NCBI RefSeq assembly: GCF_014926405.1 | Contig: NZ_JACXXJ020000005.1 | Location: 3,105,001-3,169,000, forward strand | Source of the DNA: Agrobacterium vitis | GTDB lineage: Bacteria > Pseudomonadota > Alphaproteobacteria > Rhizobiales > Rhizobiaceae | DNA: 64,000 bases | Direction: 5' to 3' | Shown: positions 55,052-63,781 of the stretch, in pieces | Position numbering within the stretch: the stretch's first letter is position 1 | How the letters are laid out: every line of letters begins with the position of its first letter | Notes under the pieces: model-generated | What the model was told of the DNA's origin: nothing | Databases searched by the model: none | What the model saw: only the letters and a program-made list of their open reading frames with translations | Program-made: the position numbers and the translations under genes

Positions 55052-56055
55052 TGGTCTTCTCCTTTCGGGAGTGGCTGACGGTCAGTGGAAAGTTGAGCGG
55101 ACAAGGTGCGGTAATCGCCGGTGACGGGATCGATCCCGTCCACGAGGGCGATTTCGGAAAGGCGGCGGGCGGAGCCGCGGCCGGAGAGAACCGCGATGAG
55201 ATCGATCGTGTCGGCGATCAGCGCACGCGGGACCGTGATAACGACCTCCTGCACGAGCTGTTCGAGTCGCCGAAGCGCGCCGATGGCCGTATTGGCGTGG
55301 ATCGTACCGATCCCGCCGGGATGGCCGGTTCCCCATGCTTTCAGGAGATCGAGGGCTTCAGCGCCGCGCACCTCGCCAACCGGGATACGGTCGGGACGCA
55401 GGCGCAGCGACGACTTCACAAGATCGGAGAGCGAAGCCACTCCGTCCTTGGTCCGCATGGCGACCAGATTGGGCGCGGCGCATTGCAGTTCGCGGGTGTC
55501 TTCGATCAGCACCACGCGGTCGGCGGTCTTGGCGACTTCAGCCAGAAGCGCATTCGCCAACGTGGTCTTTCCGGTGCTGGTGCCACCCGCGACAAGGATG
55601 TTCTTGCGCTTTTCGACGGCGATGCGCAGCACGTCGGCTTGCGCCTGCGTCATGATCCCGGCAGCGATGTAATCCGACAGGGTGAACACGGCGACGGCGG
55701 GCTTGCGGATGGCGAAGGCGGCCGCCGTGACGACGGGCGGCAAAAGTCCCTCGAACCGCTCGCCCGTTTCCGGCAGTTCGGCAGATACGCGGGGATTGCT
55801 GGCATGGACTTCCGCGCCGACATGATGGGCGACCAGCCGAACGATGCGCTCGCCGTCTTCCGGCGACAGAACCTCGCCGGCATCGGCAAGACCTTCCTTC
55901 AGCCGGTCCACCCACAAGCGGCCATCCGGGTTCAGCATCACCTCGACGACGGCGGGATCTTCAAGATAGCGGACGATCGACGCCCCAAGCGCCGTGCGCA
56001 GCATCCGCACGCTGCGAGAGATCACGTCCCGGTCATGATGGTGATGATGTGCCAC
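55048..56055 (-). CDS. trbB: T4SS ATPase TrbB (VirB11)
   Basis: A 335-residue hexameric secretion ATPase. Walker [16 protein letters not shown] (about 156-170), the Asp box [10 protein letters not shown] and Walker B region [19 protein letters not shown]. It starts with a His-rich stretch (HHHHHDRD). It opens the trb block; a 37-bp repeat shared with the traG upstream region lies about 100 bases before its start. Confidence 0.93.
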   Translation of the reverse strand: MAHHHHHDRDVISRSVRMLRTALGASIVRYLEDPAVVEVMLNPDGRLWVDRLKEGLADAGEVLSPEDGERIVRLVAHHVGAEVHASNPRVSAELPETGERFEGLLPPVVTAAAFAIRKPAVAVFTLSDYIAAGIMTQAQADVLRIAVEKRKNILVAGGTSTGKTTLANALLAEVAKTADRVVLIEDTRELQCAAPNLVAMRTKDGVASLSDLVKSSLRLRPDRIPVGEVRGAEALDLLKAWGTGHPGGIGTIHANTAIGALRRLEQLVQEVVITVPRALIADTIDLIAVLSGRGSARRLSEIALVDGIDPVTGDYRTLSAQLSTDRQPLPKGEDQ

Positions 56056-56153
56056 GATGGTCCCCGTTTCTCGCGGCGAGGTTTCTCGTGCCGCTGACGG
56101 GGATGATTAGAAGAGACAGGAAACTGCCTTTTGCAACAAGGGAAAGGTGCTAA

Positions 56154-56190
56154 TCGCGCTCCGACCTACAAAGACAGGCGATTTTCGCTT
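56154..56190. repeat. 37-bp direct repeat, copy 1 (upstream of trbB)
   Basis: Identical over 37 bases to 58820-58856. On the minus strand it opens AAGCGAAAATCGCC; GCGA-AAA-TCGC within it is an inverted repeat. It lies about 100 bases before the trbB start. Likely a shared control site. Confidence 0.8.
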
Positions 56191-56304
56191 TTGAACGATA
56201 GGCGTGACAATCGCACTCCAGCAAGGCTGCTTCGATCAGCAATCCACCTCCATGTTCCTCGACAAACGTAGAGAGCAAAGAAGTCGCATAGCGTAACTTA
56301 CCTG
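56191..56304. other. rest of the copG-trbB gap
   Basis: No gene seen between the end of the copG-type gene and the repeat. Together with the repeat and trbB leader the gap is about 250 bases and probably holds a promoter for the trb operon. Confidence 0.4.
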
Positions 56305-56730
56305 TTACTCTGGACTTTTCTCGATTGCTTCGCCCCGATCTTCCGACACCTCTCGCAAGAAGGAGCTGCCCTTGGCTACACGCCGACCGAGCGCCTCGAC
56401 AAAACCCTCGTAACGCTCCAGACCCTTGGCTCGGGCGGCGGCCTGTGAGGCTTCGGGAAGCGCCGGTGTCGAGATCAGCCAGAAGCGGACGAATAGCGCC
56501 ATCGTCTCGACCGAAATACCAATGTCGCGCTCGCAGCGCTGTAGCTGGCGGGTCAACCGATCGAGGCGGCGGGTGATGGCCGCCTCCTGTCGCTCTGCCG
56601 TGTCGGGAGACAGGAAAGACGCGATGGCCGCTTCAGCGACGACCGATTTCGAGACCTTGTGCCGATCGGCATAGGCAATCACGGCGCGGAGGAGATCGGG
56701 TTCCAGGTATATGGAAAGCTGCTCTTTCAC
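56305..56730 (-). CDS. CopG/ribbon-helix-helix family protein
   Basis: A 141-residue protein. The first 45 residues (QLSIYLEPDLLRAVIAYADR, then KVSKSVVAEAAIASFL) form a ribbon-helix-helix DNA-binding fold; the rest is helical with a possible membrane-proximal stretch. Such genes are regularly found between traG and trbB. It may act as a regulator or an accessory of the coupling protein. It starts 6 bases after traG. Confidence 0.82.
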   Translation of the reverse strand: MKEQLSIYLEPDLLRAVIAYADRHKVSKSVVAEAAIASFLSPDTAERQEAAITRRLDRLTRQLQRCERDIGISVETMALFVRFWLISTPALPEASQAAARAKGLERYEGFVEALGRRVAKGSSFLREVSEDRGEAIEKSPE

Positions 56731-56736
56731 GGCGTT

Positions 56737-58794
56737 TTACAACTCCAGTCCATCGTTCGGATCGAGAGAAACCTGACGCGCCACGCCAAGCATCTGACGA
56801 CGCAACGCGCGGGAGCGTATCCCCTCGTCGTCGGGATCGTCCTCCAGCAGTTCAAATTCATTGGCCGGCTCCTTGGACGGAGCGGTGTCGACGTCCTCAT
56901 GCTCGGGCAATTCCGGCTCCTTGCGAATGCCGGAATTGGTCGTGTCGCTCTCATCCAGGGAAGCCAACAGCGCCGCACCCTCGGACGGCCCAGGCGGTTC
57001 GGGTGGCGCAGCGGCCACACGCCCGACCCAATCGTCGGAACCGCTACTGGCTCGCTGAGCCGGAGAAATCGCGGGCGGCGGAAGGATTCGCTCCGACATC
57101 CTCTTGTCCTCGAAATACCGCGCTTTCTTCGCCCTGATCGGAAACAGGCCGGACACGAGCACGATTTCGTCGGTCGGCGGAAGCTGCATGACTTCTCCGG
57201 GCGTCAGAAGCGCGCGGGCCGTCTCCTGCCGTGACACCATCAGATGCCCCAGCCAGGGCGAAAGCCGGTGGCCGGCATAGTTCTTCATCGCCCGCATTTC
57301 CGTGGCGGTGCCAAGAGCGTCGCTCAGCCGTTTGGCTGTCCGCTCGTCATTCGTGGAGAAGGCGACACGGATGTGGCAATTGTCGAGAATGCTGTTGTTC
57401 GCCCCATATGCCTTTTCCACTTGATTGAGGCTCTGGGTGATGAGGAATGCGCGGATTCCATAGCCTGCCATGAAGGCGAGAGCAGATTCGAAGAAGTCCA
57501 ATCTTCCCAAGGCGGGAAACTCGTCGAGCATCATCAGCATGCGGTGGCGACGGTCCTTCGCGTGCAAATCCTCCGTCAATCTGCGCCCGATCTGGTTGAG
57601 CACCAAACGGATGAGCGGCTTGGTACGGCTGATATCGGATGGCGGCACGACGAGGTAGAGCGTGACCGGTTTGTCGGATGAGACAAGATCGGCAATGCGC
57701 CAGTCGCAGCAGGACGTGACCTTCGCTGCGACTGGATCGCGGTAAAGTCCGAGAAACGACATGGCCGTGCTCAAAACGCCTGACCGTTCGTTCTCGCTTT
57801 TGTTCAGCAGTTCCCGCGCCGCCGATGAGACGACGGGATGCGGGCCGGCCTCGCCAAGATGATTGGTCAGCATCATTGCGCGCAAGGTGGATTCGATCGG
57901 CCGCTTCGGATCGGAGAGGAACGAAGCGACGCCGGCCAGGGTCTTGTCCTGTTCCGCATAGAGAACATGCAGGATCGCACCAACCAGCAGCGAATGAGAA
58001 GTCTTCTCCCAATGCGAGCGACGCTCAAGCATCCCTTCGGGATCAACGAGAATATCGGCAATGTTCTGCACATCACGAACCTCCACGTCTCCCCGGCGCA
58101 CTTCCAGCAGGGGATTGTAGGCTGCGGAAGCCGGATTGGTGGGATCGAACAGCAGGACACGACCGAAGCGGGAACGCCAGCCGGCTGTCAGTTCCCAATT
58201 CTCTCCCTTGATGTCGTGGACGATACAGCTTCCCGGCCATGTCAGCAGTGTCGGCACGACAAGGCCGACACCCTTGCCGGATCGCGTCGGAGCGAAACAA
58301 AGTATGTGTTCGACACCGCCGTGACGGAGATATTCGCCGCCATAGCGACCGAGAATCACGCCATCCGGACCAAACAACTCAGCGGAGCGGATTTCCTGTT
58401 CGTCCGCCCATCTGGCCGAACCGTAGGTGGCGAGATTCTTGGCCTCCCGCGCCCGCCATACGGACATGCCGATGGCAACGACAATGGCGATGAAACCGCC
58501 GGACGCCGCGATGATCCCGCCCGTCATGAAGACGTCCGGCGCATAGGCGTCGTAAAAGAACCACCACCAGATAATCGCCGGTGGTGGATAGACCGGCATA
58601 TCGCCGAACTCGAACCACGGCTCGCCCAGTTGGGGTTGAAAGCCAAGTTGCCACGCGGTCCATTGCGTCGCGCTCCAGATGGAGGCGAACACAATGAACA
58701 GGACGGTCAGGATTGGACCCCAAAGGATCTTGGTAGCAGACAAGGTTTCTCCCGCGAACATTGGCGGGAGAAATAGAGGATGCCTGAGGGACAC
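56737..58794 (-). CDS. traG: conjugal coupling protein TraG (VirD4)
   Basis: A 685-residue type IV coupling protein. Two N-terminal membrane helices, then Walker A APTRSGKGVGLVVPTLL (about 170) and Walker B MLMMLDEFPALG. It would bring the relaxase-DNA complex to the channel. It leads the copG gene, and the 37-bp repeat lies 26 bases upstream. No relaxase gene is seen on either side. Confidence 0.93.
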   Translation of the reverse strand: MSLRHPLFLPPMFAGETLSATKILWGPILTVLFIVFASIWSATQWTAWQLGFQPQLGEPWFEFGDMPVYPPPAIIWWWFFYDAYAPDVFMTGGIIAASGGFIAIVVAIGMSVWRAREAKNLATYGSARWADEQEIRSAELFGPDGVILGRYGGEYLRHGGVEHILCFAPTRSGKGVGLVVPTLLTWPGSCIVHDIKGENWELTAGWRSRFGRVLLFDPTNPASAAYNPLLEVRRGDVEVRDVQNIADILVDPEGMLERRSHWEKTSHSLLVGAILHVLYAEQDKTLAGVASFLSDPKRPIESTLRAMMLTNHLGEAGPHPVVSSAARELLNKSENERSGVLSTAMSFLGLYRDPVAAKVTSCCDWRIADLVSSDKPVTLYLVVPPSDISRTKPLIRLVLNQIGRRLTEDLHAKDRRHRMLMMLDEFPALGRLDFFESALAFMAGYGIRAFLITQSLNQVEKAYGANNSILDNCHIRVAFSTNDERTAKRLSDALGTATEMRAMKNYAGHRLSPWLGHLMVSRQETARALLTPGEVMQLPPTDEIVLVSGLFPIRAKKARYFEDKRMSERILPPPAISPAQRASSGSDDWVGRVAAAPPEPPGPSEGAALLASLDESDTTNSGIRKEPELPEHEDVDTAPSKEPANEFELLEDDPDDEGIRSRALRRQMLGVARQVSLDPNDGLEL

Positions 58795-58819
58795 CCTTTC
58801 AAGGAGCTTTTATTGCACT

Positions 58820-58856
58820 TCGCGCTCCGACCTACAAAGACAGGCGATTTTCGCTT
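58820..58856. repeat. 37-bp direct repeat, copy 2 (upstream of traG)
   Basis: Exact copy of 56154-56190, 26 bases before the traG start. Confidence 0.8.
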
Positions 58857-58862
58857 GTGACC

Positions 58863-58979
58863 TTACAGGTCGAGCCAATCCAGATGGCGGGCGCCGTGCA
58901 AGATTCGTTCGATCACCACAACGCCTGCTTGGCGTCCGGCGTAGAAAATCAGGTAGCGTCCATGAACAGCGAGACTCAC
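58863..58979 (-). pseudogene. ParE/RelE-family toxin remnant
   Basis: The minus strand reads LAVHGRYLIFYAGRQAGVV then VIERILHGARHLDWLDL and a stop at 58863: the C-terminal third of a ParE-type toxin (family pattern vGRYLIFYR...vvIeRvLHGARDL). The N-terminal part and any antitoxin are missing or shifted out of frame. Marks an old boundary next to the conjugation module. Confidence 0.78.
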
Positions 58980-59062
58980 GCCGCCGCAACCAGTTCCAAC
59001 ATAATTTGCTCAGCGTTAAACTGTAGCAAGCGAATACGGCGCGGATGTCACGAAGGGCGTTG

Positions 59063-59998
59063 CTATCGAAGACCTTCTTGCACGGCTGTAATTTCGCTGT
59101 GCAATTTCCAGAAATCCTCCCTTAGGCCATCAAAATCCTGGCGTGATATATGACCGTTGTCCCATAAGGTCCCGAGTTTGTAGCCTATGTATCGGCGGAT
59201 AGTCTCCGCTTCACCTTGGTGAGCAGCCAGCCACTCCTCAATCCGCCGCGCGATCAGTTCCTGATCCTGCTTTATTTCCTCGGGACCGATGTAGGTTTTG
59301 ACGACGAATTCCAATGATGCCTGAAGATTGACAGGTCGTCTGCCCCATCCACCTCGCCCGATCATCCGGCTCTCTCCATCGATTTTTTCGGTCGAGCGGC
59401 GGATAAAGCGGCCGAGGAGAAGTCCATTCATGAAGGGGATCGGAAATTCGGTGTCCGCCAGAGATTGCGGTGCTTCATGCAGCGCAAGCGTAGGGATGAT
59501 GATGGTTTCAACGAGACGCTGGCCAATGGCACGGACCGCCGCTTCCCTGCTGCCGCAACGCTGCAGCAACCGCTGCGCGGCGTGTTCATAAAAACTGGTG
59601 AGCGTATCGTGCGCCCGCAACGCGATCTGTTTACGCGTGCCCCATGCCGAAAACATCGCGATCATCATCAGCCGGCTCGAGTTACCGTCAACCGGCTTCG
59701 GATTGATCCAGTAATGCAGCATTTCATAGGAGCCCGATTGCGGCCGTCCCCGTGTCGGCGGCAAAAGCTCCGTATCGCACCATAACGGACTGAAGGCGGC
59801 CCTTGCTTTTTTGTCCAAATCATCGGCTATCGCCTGCATTCCCAAGAGAGTCAGGCGGTTGTGCTTTTCAAAATGCGGAATGACACCATCATAGAAGGTT
59901 TTGAGAACATCCCCGGCATGTCGATTGAGCGCGTCGGTCAGCCCACGCGTTTCCGCACGGACAAGACCCCTGGACAAGCGTTCATCAACGACAACCAA
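59063..59998 (-). CDS. hypothetical protein, 311 residues
   Basis: No family recognised. It is a soluble, mainly helical protein with mixed charge, a central SRLMMIAMFSAWGTRKQIALR and a C-terminal helical region (QELIARRIEEWLAAHQGEAE). The frame opens with TTG at 59998, preceded by AAGGGAAG; no ATG is available early on, so the start is uncertain. It stands alone between the ParE remnant and an IalB gene. Confidence 0.6.
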   Translation of the reverse strand: MVVVDERLSRGLVRAETRGLTDALNRHAGDVLKTFYDGVIPHFEKHNRLTLLGMQAIADDLDKKARAAFSPLWCDTELLPPTRGRPQSGSYEMLHYWINPKPVDGNSSRLMMIAMFSAWGTRKQIALRAHDTLTSFYEHAAQRLLQRCGSREAAVRAIGQRLVETIIIPTLALHEAPQSLADTEFPIPFMNGLLLGRFIRRSTEKIDGESRMIGRGGWGRRPVNLQASLEFVVKTYIGPEEIKQDQELIARRIEEWLAAHQGEAETIRRYIGYKLGTLWDNGHISRQDFDGLREDFWKLHSEITAVQEGLR

Positions 59999-60078
59999 AA
60001 TCTTCCCTTTCCGTCACACGAGAGGCTCGGAAAGTTTAGCTTCTGTCGTCAGGAATACCAACAGGATAGAATTTTCAC

Positions 60079-60633
60079 TTAGTTGCGCTGCTGTTCAAGT
60101 TGCAGGCTTCTGGCAACAGCATCGGAAAATCCGTTTAAATCAATGGAGAACACTTTAGGTGTTCCGTCGTGGCCTGATCCCGCCACCTGAAGCTGCTTGC
60201 CATTGCGAAGCTTTTCAAAGGCTGGTCCCGCAAACGTCACGGTGACAGCGCACCCTTTGTCGTTGCAGTCCCTGATTGGCAGGTTGATCGTCGCTGCTCC
60301 CCCATCAAGCGCGAGGCGGACACCTGTTTCAGGGCGAAGAGTGTTCGGCAGCATGTTGCCGCCCTTGCCGGCTCCTTGCGCCGAAGGGCGCAGCTCGATC
60401 AAAAGGACAGGCTTACCACTTTCCCGGCCAGCCTGAATTTGCCTCACCGCGCAGACCCTTTCGCCGTCACGCGGCAGGCAGGTGACAGACCACTTCCCAT
60501 GTACCTCATCAATCCTGCCCGCAACTTTGGCCTGCGATCCGTCCGCCGGAGTCTGGGGCAGCGCCAGATCGGGAACGGACATGATGAAGAACAGCAGGAT
60601 CAGCGGCAGTTTCTTGCATGCTCCGGACGTCAT
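60079..60633 (-). CDS. invasion-associated locus B (IalB) family protein
   Basis: A 184-residue exported protein. Signal peptide KLPLILLFFIMSVPDLALPQ; mature region with the IalB pattern GKWSVTCLPRDGERVCAVRQ and the paired cysteines RDCNDKGCAVTV. IalB proteins are periplasmic or surface proteins linked in Bartonella to erythrocyte invasion; in soil bacteria the role is unknown. A second family member lies at 62419-62985. Confidence 0.85.
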   Translation of the reverse strand: MTSGACKKLPLILLFFIMSVPDLALPQTPADGSQAKVAGRIDEVHGKWSVTCLPRDGERVCAVRQIQAGRESGKPVLLIELRPSAQGAGKGGNMLPNTLRPETGVRLALDGGAATINLPIRDCNDKGCAVTVTFAGPAFEKLRNGKQLQVAGSGHDGTPKVFSIDLNGFSDAVARSLQLEQQRN

Positions 60634-61083
60634 GATGATGGCTCCATCGATGGTTATTCAGCGCTGGCGTCGCCGGGACCGTGGTCTCCCTCGCGCGTCC
60701 CCGATAAGGGATCGCGAACCTGTCGTCGGCCAGGTCGCGGAGGGTATAACGGTCAAGGCTGGCGAGACGTGACTGCTCGGCCTGACAGAGAAGCAGATCA
60801 ATTGGCCGTGAGGGGGGGCGATCCCTGCGCGCCGGCTGAAGTGTATCGACGATGTGTGCAAGCGAGAGCTTTTCCGCATCCATAGCCAGCGTCAAGCCGC
60901 CACCGCGACCGCGATGGCTTTTAAACCAGCCAAGTCGAGTCAGACGCCTGGTGACCTGAGCGACACTCGCCGTGCTGATGCCGCAGTTTTTCGCGATGGC
61001 ATCGATGCAAAAGAGCCGTCCTTCGCCTGCATTCCATAGACAAGCGCAGCGATTGCGATATCGGTCTGACGGTTGAGCTTCAT
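60509..61083 (-). pseudogene. Rrf2-family regulator, frameshifted
   Basis: ATG 61083 begins MKLNRQTDIAIAALVYG, the standard Rrf2 opening. About codon 23 (near 61015) the frame is lost; one added base gives IDAIAKNCGISTASVAQV and SHRGRGGGLTLAMD in the next frame, a full Rrf2 winged helix. The family includes the rhizobial iron regulator RirA. The shifted frame runs on to 60509, overlapping the ialB start by 125 bases, so the tail is doubtful. It overlaps the ybaN stop by ATGA. Sequencing error is possible. Confidence 0.75.
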
Positions 61084-61538
61084 GGCTGTTCCTTTTTTAG
61101 TAAAACCACGTTCGCCATCGGTGCGGGTTGCGTGAGGATGAAGACAGCAGATCCGACGATGAGGATGCCCATTGGAATGGCGAGTCGTGGACCGGGAAAG
61201 GCAGTCACGCAAAAGATGATGAAACCACCCACCATTCCAATGACAGCGACTGCTTTGATCCTGGCAGATACCGCGCCTTCGTCTCGCCAGTTCCGCAATG
61301 TCTGGCCGAAGCGTGGATGATTGAGCAGCCGTGCCTCAAGCCGGGGCGACCACCGGCCGAAAAACCATGCCGCGAGGATCAGGAGAATCGTCGTCGGCAT
61401 GATCGGAAGGATCGGAAGGAGCATGCCGACGAAACCGAGGATCAGCATGGTGATGCCGAGGGTGAGATAAATGGCGCGGATAGAATGCCGACGGGACGTC
61501 TCTATAAGGGTTCGTCTGGAAGCTCGCAGTTCAGCCAT
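61080..61538 (-). CDS. YbaN family membrane protein (DUF454)
   Basis: A 152-residue membrane protein with three to four helices. The family pattern LTLGITMLILGFVGMLLPILP and AAWFFGRWSPRLEARLLNHP is clear. Function unknown; such genes are often near heme or iron genes. It overlaps the upstream heme-oxygenase-like gene by 8 bases and the Rrf2 start by ATGA. Confidence 0.86.
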   Translation of the reverse strand: MAELRASRRTLIETSRRHSIRAIYLTLGITMLILGFVGMLLPILPIMPTTILLILAAWFFGRWSPRLEARLLNHPRFGQTLRNWRDEGAVSARIKAVAVIGMVGGFIIFCVTAFPGPRLAIPMGILIVGSAVFILTQPAPMANVVLLKKEQP

Positions 61539-62172
61539 GGAGAGCCCTCCGTCGTCCGTCCATTTGCTCGCTCATCTCCCGATCAAGTGCAGCCCTCACC
61601 AGTTGCATCGTCCGTTCTGCGGAAGCCGCCATGACAAGCATATCCCCGGCAGATAAAGTCATGCTATTGATCGTCATGACAAGGCCCGCCCAGCGCTGCC
61701 GAATGAGGGGTGCCTCGCAAGAGAGGTGCTGCGCCCCAAAGGAACCGTCGAACCCGAGATGTTCAGCCTGTTTGCGGAAATAGGGAAACATCAGCCGTAA
61801 ACCTTCTGCGACAAAGAGCGCACCGCACAAACCGAGCGGACTCAGGTCATCGCTCACAGAGACGCGCAGAATGTCCGGAGGCCTCAGGCCAAGGTCGCGC
61901 ACGTCGTTCTCGACCTTGCGAATATGTCCAGTCGGTTCCAGGAACGGGAAAAGCGAAGACCGCAGCGGACTAAAGTATAACTCCTTCAGCTCGCAACCGA
62001 TAGCGTATTGCGCTCCCAGAAAGCGTTCATAGCGCCGCCGGTTTGCGAAGGGTCTGGTTTCGAGGAAGCGGGTTCTCAATTCATTTTGCGCACTGTCACC
62101 GAGCATGGAAAGTCGGCGAAGGTGGTTTGCATGTATGCCTGCGGCGGAGTTGAACGATTGTAGCGTACTCAT
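61531..62172 (-). CDS. heme oxygenase-like protein lacking the heme-ligand His
   Basis: A 213-residue member of the biliverdin-producing heme oxygenase family by alignment with the intact paralogue at 63131-63745: RPFANRRRYERFLGAQY matches NPFADREHYGRFLAMQF, and LGFDGSFGAQHLS matches LGLNENFGARHLA. Where the paralogue has AHERL with the proximal heme His, this one has AQNEL, so the ligand is Gln. Normal catalysis is doubtful; a heme-sensing or carrier role is possible. It leads a run with ybaN, rrf2 and ialB. Confidence 0.72.
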   Translation of the reverse strand: MSTLQSFNSAAGIHANHLRRLSMLGDSAQNELRTRFLETRPFANRRRYERFLGAQYAIGCELKELYFSPLRSSLFPFLEPTGHIRKVENDVRDLGLRPPDILRVSVSDDLSPLGLCGALFVAEGLRLMFPYFRKQAEHLGFDGSFGAQHLSCEAPLIRQRWAGLVMTINSMTLSAGDMLVMAASAERTMQLVRAALDREMSEQMDGRRRALHG

Positions 62173-62286
62173 GACATTGCTCAGGTTAGCGTGCTTTCGC
62201 TCATCTTGATCAGTGCCCTAGTCGAGGCTCGCCGCAAGCCACACTGACATCTAATGACTGAAAACCTCGAAGGGATCGCCCTCATT

Positions 62287-62308
62287 CCGCTCCGAACAAC
62301 CGGAGCGG
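62287..62308. promoter_or_regulatory. 8-bp perfect hairpin upstream of the heme-oxygenase-like gene
   Basis: CCGCTCCG (62287-62294) and CGGAGCGG (62301-62308) with a 6-base loop, 115 bases before the gene start, no T tract. Could be a leader structure or operator. Confidence 0.4.
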
Positions 62309-62379
62309 TGGACACCGCTCCCGAGACTTTGCGACGAGCAGACTCATAAGGAATCCTTTGCCTCGATGGATAAATGGTA

Positions 62380-62410
62380 AAGAGGTCAGGTGACGGACTG
62401 CTGACCTCTT
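62380..62410 (-). terminator. intrinsic terminator of the ialB2 transcript
   Basis: AAGAGGTCAG (62380-62389) and CTGACCTCTT (62401-62410), a perfect 10-base stem with an 11-base loop, 9 bases past the ialB2 stop on the minus strand, followed on that strand by a T-rich run. Confidence 0.78.
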
Positions 62411-62418
62411 CCATTCGT

Positions 62419-62985
62419 TTAAATCATTCTCGCCCGGTCGATTTGCCTCAACCGCTCGATAGCATCGGCGAAACCATGCAATGGTATGGGAAAAACCAGC
62501 TTTTTGGCATTTGAAGCCATCTGCGCATACACGTTCAACCTTTCAGCCTGGCACAACAGCGCGATCATTTCGGCATCGATGCCGAGTTTCACAACGCAGC
62601 CGGTAGATCCCGCCGAAACGAATGTCATTTTGGCTGATATTTCGCCCGCATCGACCTGCAGCCGTACGCCTGTCTTCTGTTTAAGGCCCAGAGGCAAGGT
62701 GAGGGCTCCAAGCATACTTTCGTTACCGGAAAAACCGAGATCGATACCCACGCGGTTGGTCAGGGCACCAGTACGCTGGTATCGGGCCACATGTATCTTT
62801 CGGCCCTCGCGACCTACATAGGCCACCTTCCATTCGCCGAAAGCTTCGTCCGCACCATCAGAAATTGTCACCGGGAGAACGGCCGCCGTCTTTGCAAGAG
62901 GCGCTATTCCACCTATGCCGGGTAGCACGGGCTTTACAGCCGTGCTGGATAACAATGAGGATGTTTGCACTGTTTCTCGTGTCAT
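62419..62985 (-). CDS. IalB-family protein 2
   Basis: A 188-residue IalB-family protein by its C-terminal half (TGCVVKLGIDAEMIALLCQA and VFPIPLHGFADAIERL). ATG 62985 is preferred because GAGG lies 9 bases upstream. From that start there is no classical signal peptide, unlike its paralogue at 60079. A longer upstream start does not supply one either. It sits between the heme oxygenase gene and a terminator in the same direction. Confidence 0.72.
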   Translation of the reverse strand: MTRETVQTSSLLSSTAVKPVLPGIGGIAPLAKTAAVLPVTISDGADEAFGEWKVAYVGREGRKIHVARYQRTGALTNRVGIDLGFSGNESMLGALTLPLGLKQKTGVRLQVDAGEISAKMTFVSAGSTGCVVKLGIDAEMIALLCQAERLNVYAQMASNAKKLVFPIPLHGFADAIERLRQIDRARMI

Positions 62986-63130
62986 CTGCGTTTCCTCGTG
63001 TGTTGCTGCATTTTTTCGCTTTGTCGATGGGCGGCAGCTCGCAACTATCCGGCAAGCGAGTTTGTGTCGCAAAGGGTCGAAGCCTTTCGACAGCTTTCTC
63101 CGCATAGGTATTCCGATGATGAATGGAGGC

Positions 63131-63745
63131 TCATGAAAACATCTCGCGGGCGATCGTGTGGACGTGCTCAAAAGCTGTCTCGGCCTCAACGATGGCCTTG
63201 CGCTCTTGCTCATCCGTAAGGGCAATGCTGTCGAGAGCGGCCGTAAACGTTCGCCAATGCAGGCCACGGCCTTCAGTTGCGCCGGCAAGGTGACGCGCTC
63301 CGAAGTTCTCGTTGAGTCCAAGCTGAGCGGCATATTTCAACAGGAAGGCTGCCCCTAGGTTGGAGCCCTCGATGACATAGAGCCAGCCAAGGGCTTCCGG
63401 CAGGTCGACCGTTTCGCCCTTTCGGAAGCGTGTCGCGTGACGTGCCGAGGGCAGCTCCAGACCGAGATCTGCGAAATCCTGCCCGATCATTTCGATTCTA
63501 CGCCTGCCGCCCAGGTCAGGAAGGAGCAGATCAAGATCAGGATCGAAAAACAGACCGTCGAGATCATGGTGGAAGTGGAACTGCATCGCCAGGAAGCGGC
63601 CATAATGCTCGCGATCGGCAAATGGATTTGCCTTCATAATAAACTGGTCGAGGCGCTCATGCGCGTCATATGTCGCCGCCTTGAGGCGCTTAGTCCGGCT
63701 TGCCTCCCGTGTCAGGGTGTTCTCCATCGTATCGAATGTACTCAT
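63131..63745 (-). CDS. biliverdin-producing heme oxygenase
   Basis: A 204-residue heme oxygenase. The proximal heme His is in YDAHERLDQF and the distal-helix region ALGWLYVIEGSNLGAAFLL is typical of bacterial HmuO/BphO-like enzymes. It cleaves heme to biliverdin, CO and iron, giving iron from heme or making a bilin chromophore. It lies 36 bases after the HlyD-type gene and is likely co-transcribed with it, hinting at heme uptake by a type I secreted hemophore. No phytochrome gene is in view. Confidence 0.82.
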   Translation of the reverse strand: MSTFDTMENTLTREASRTKRLKAATYDAHERLDQFIMKANPFADREHYGRFLAMQFHFHHDLDGLFFDPDLDLLLPDLGGRRRIEMIGQDFADLGLELPSARHATRFRKGETVDLPEALGWLYVIEGSNLGAAFLLKYAAQLGLNENFGARHLAGATEGRGLHWRTFTAALDSIALTDEQERKAIVEAETAFEHVHTIAREMFS

Positions 63746-63781
63746 TCCGTTCTCAATTCCTGATCATTCTGGTCATGTTAT

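Noticed and set aside
59063..59998. Idea that the orphan 311-residue protein is the missing relaxase
   Set aside because: It lacks a His triad or Tyr motif of relaxases and is too short.
63131..63745. Reading the heme oxygenase as part of a bacteriophytochrome operon
   Set aside because: No phytochrome gene in the window; the HlyD neighbour points more to heme use.
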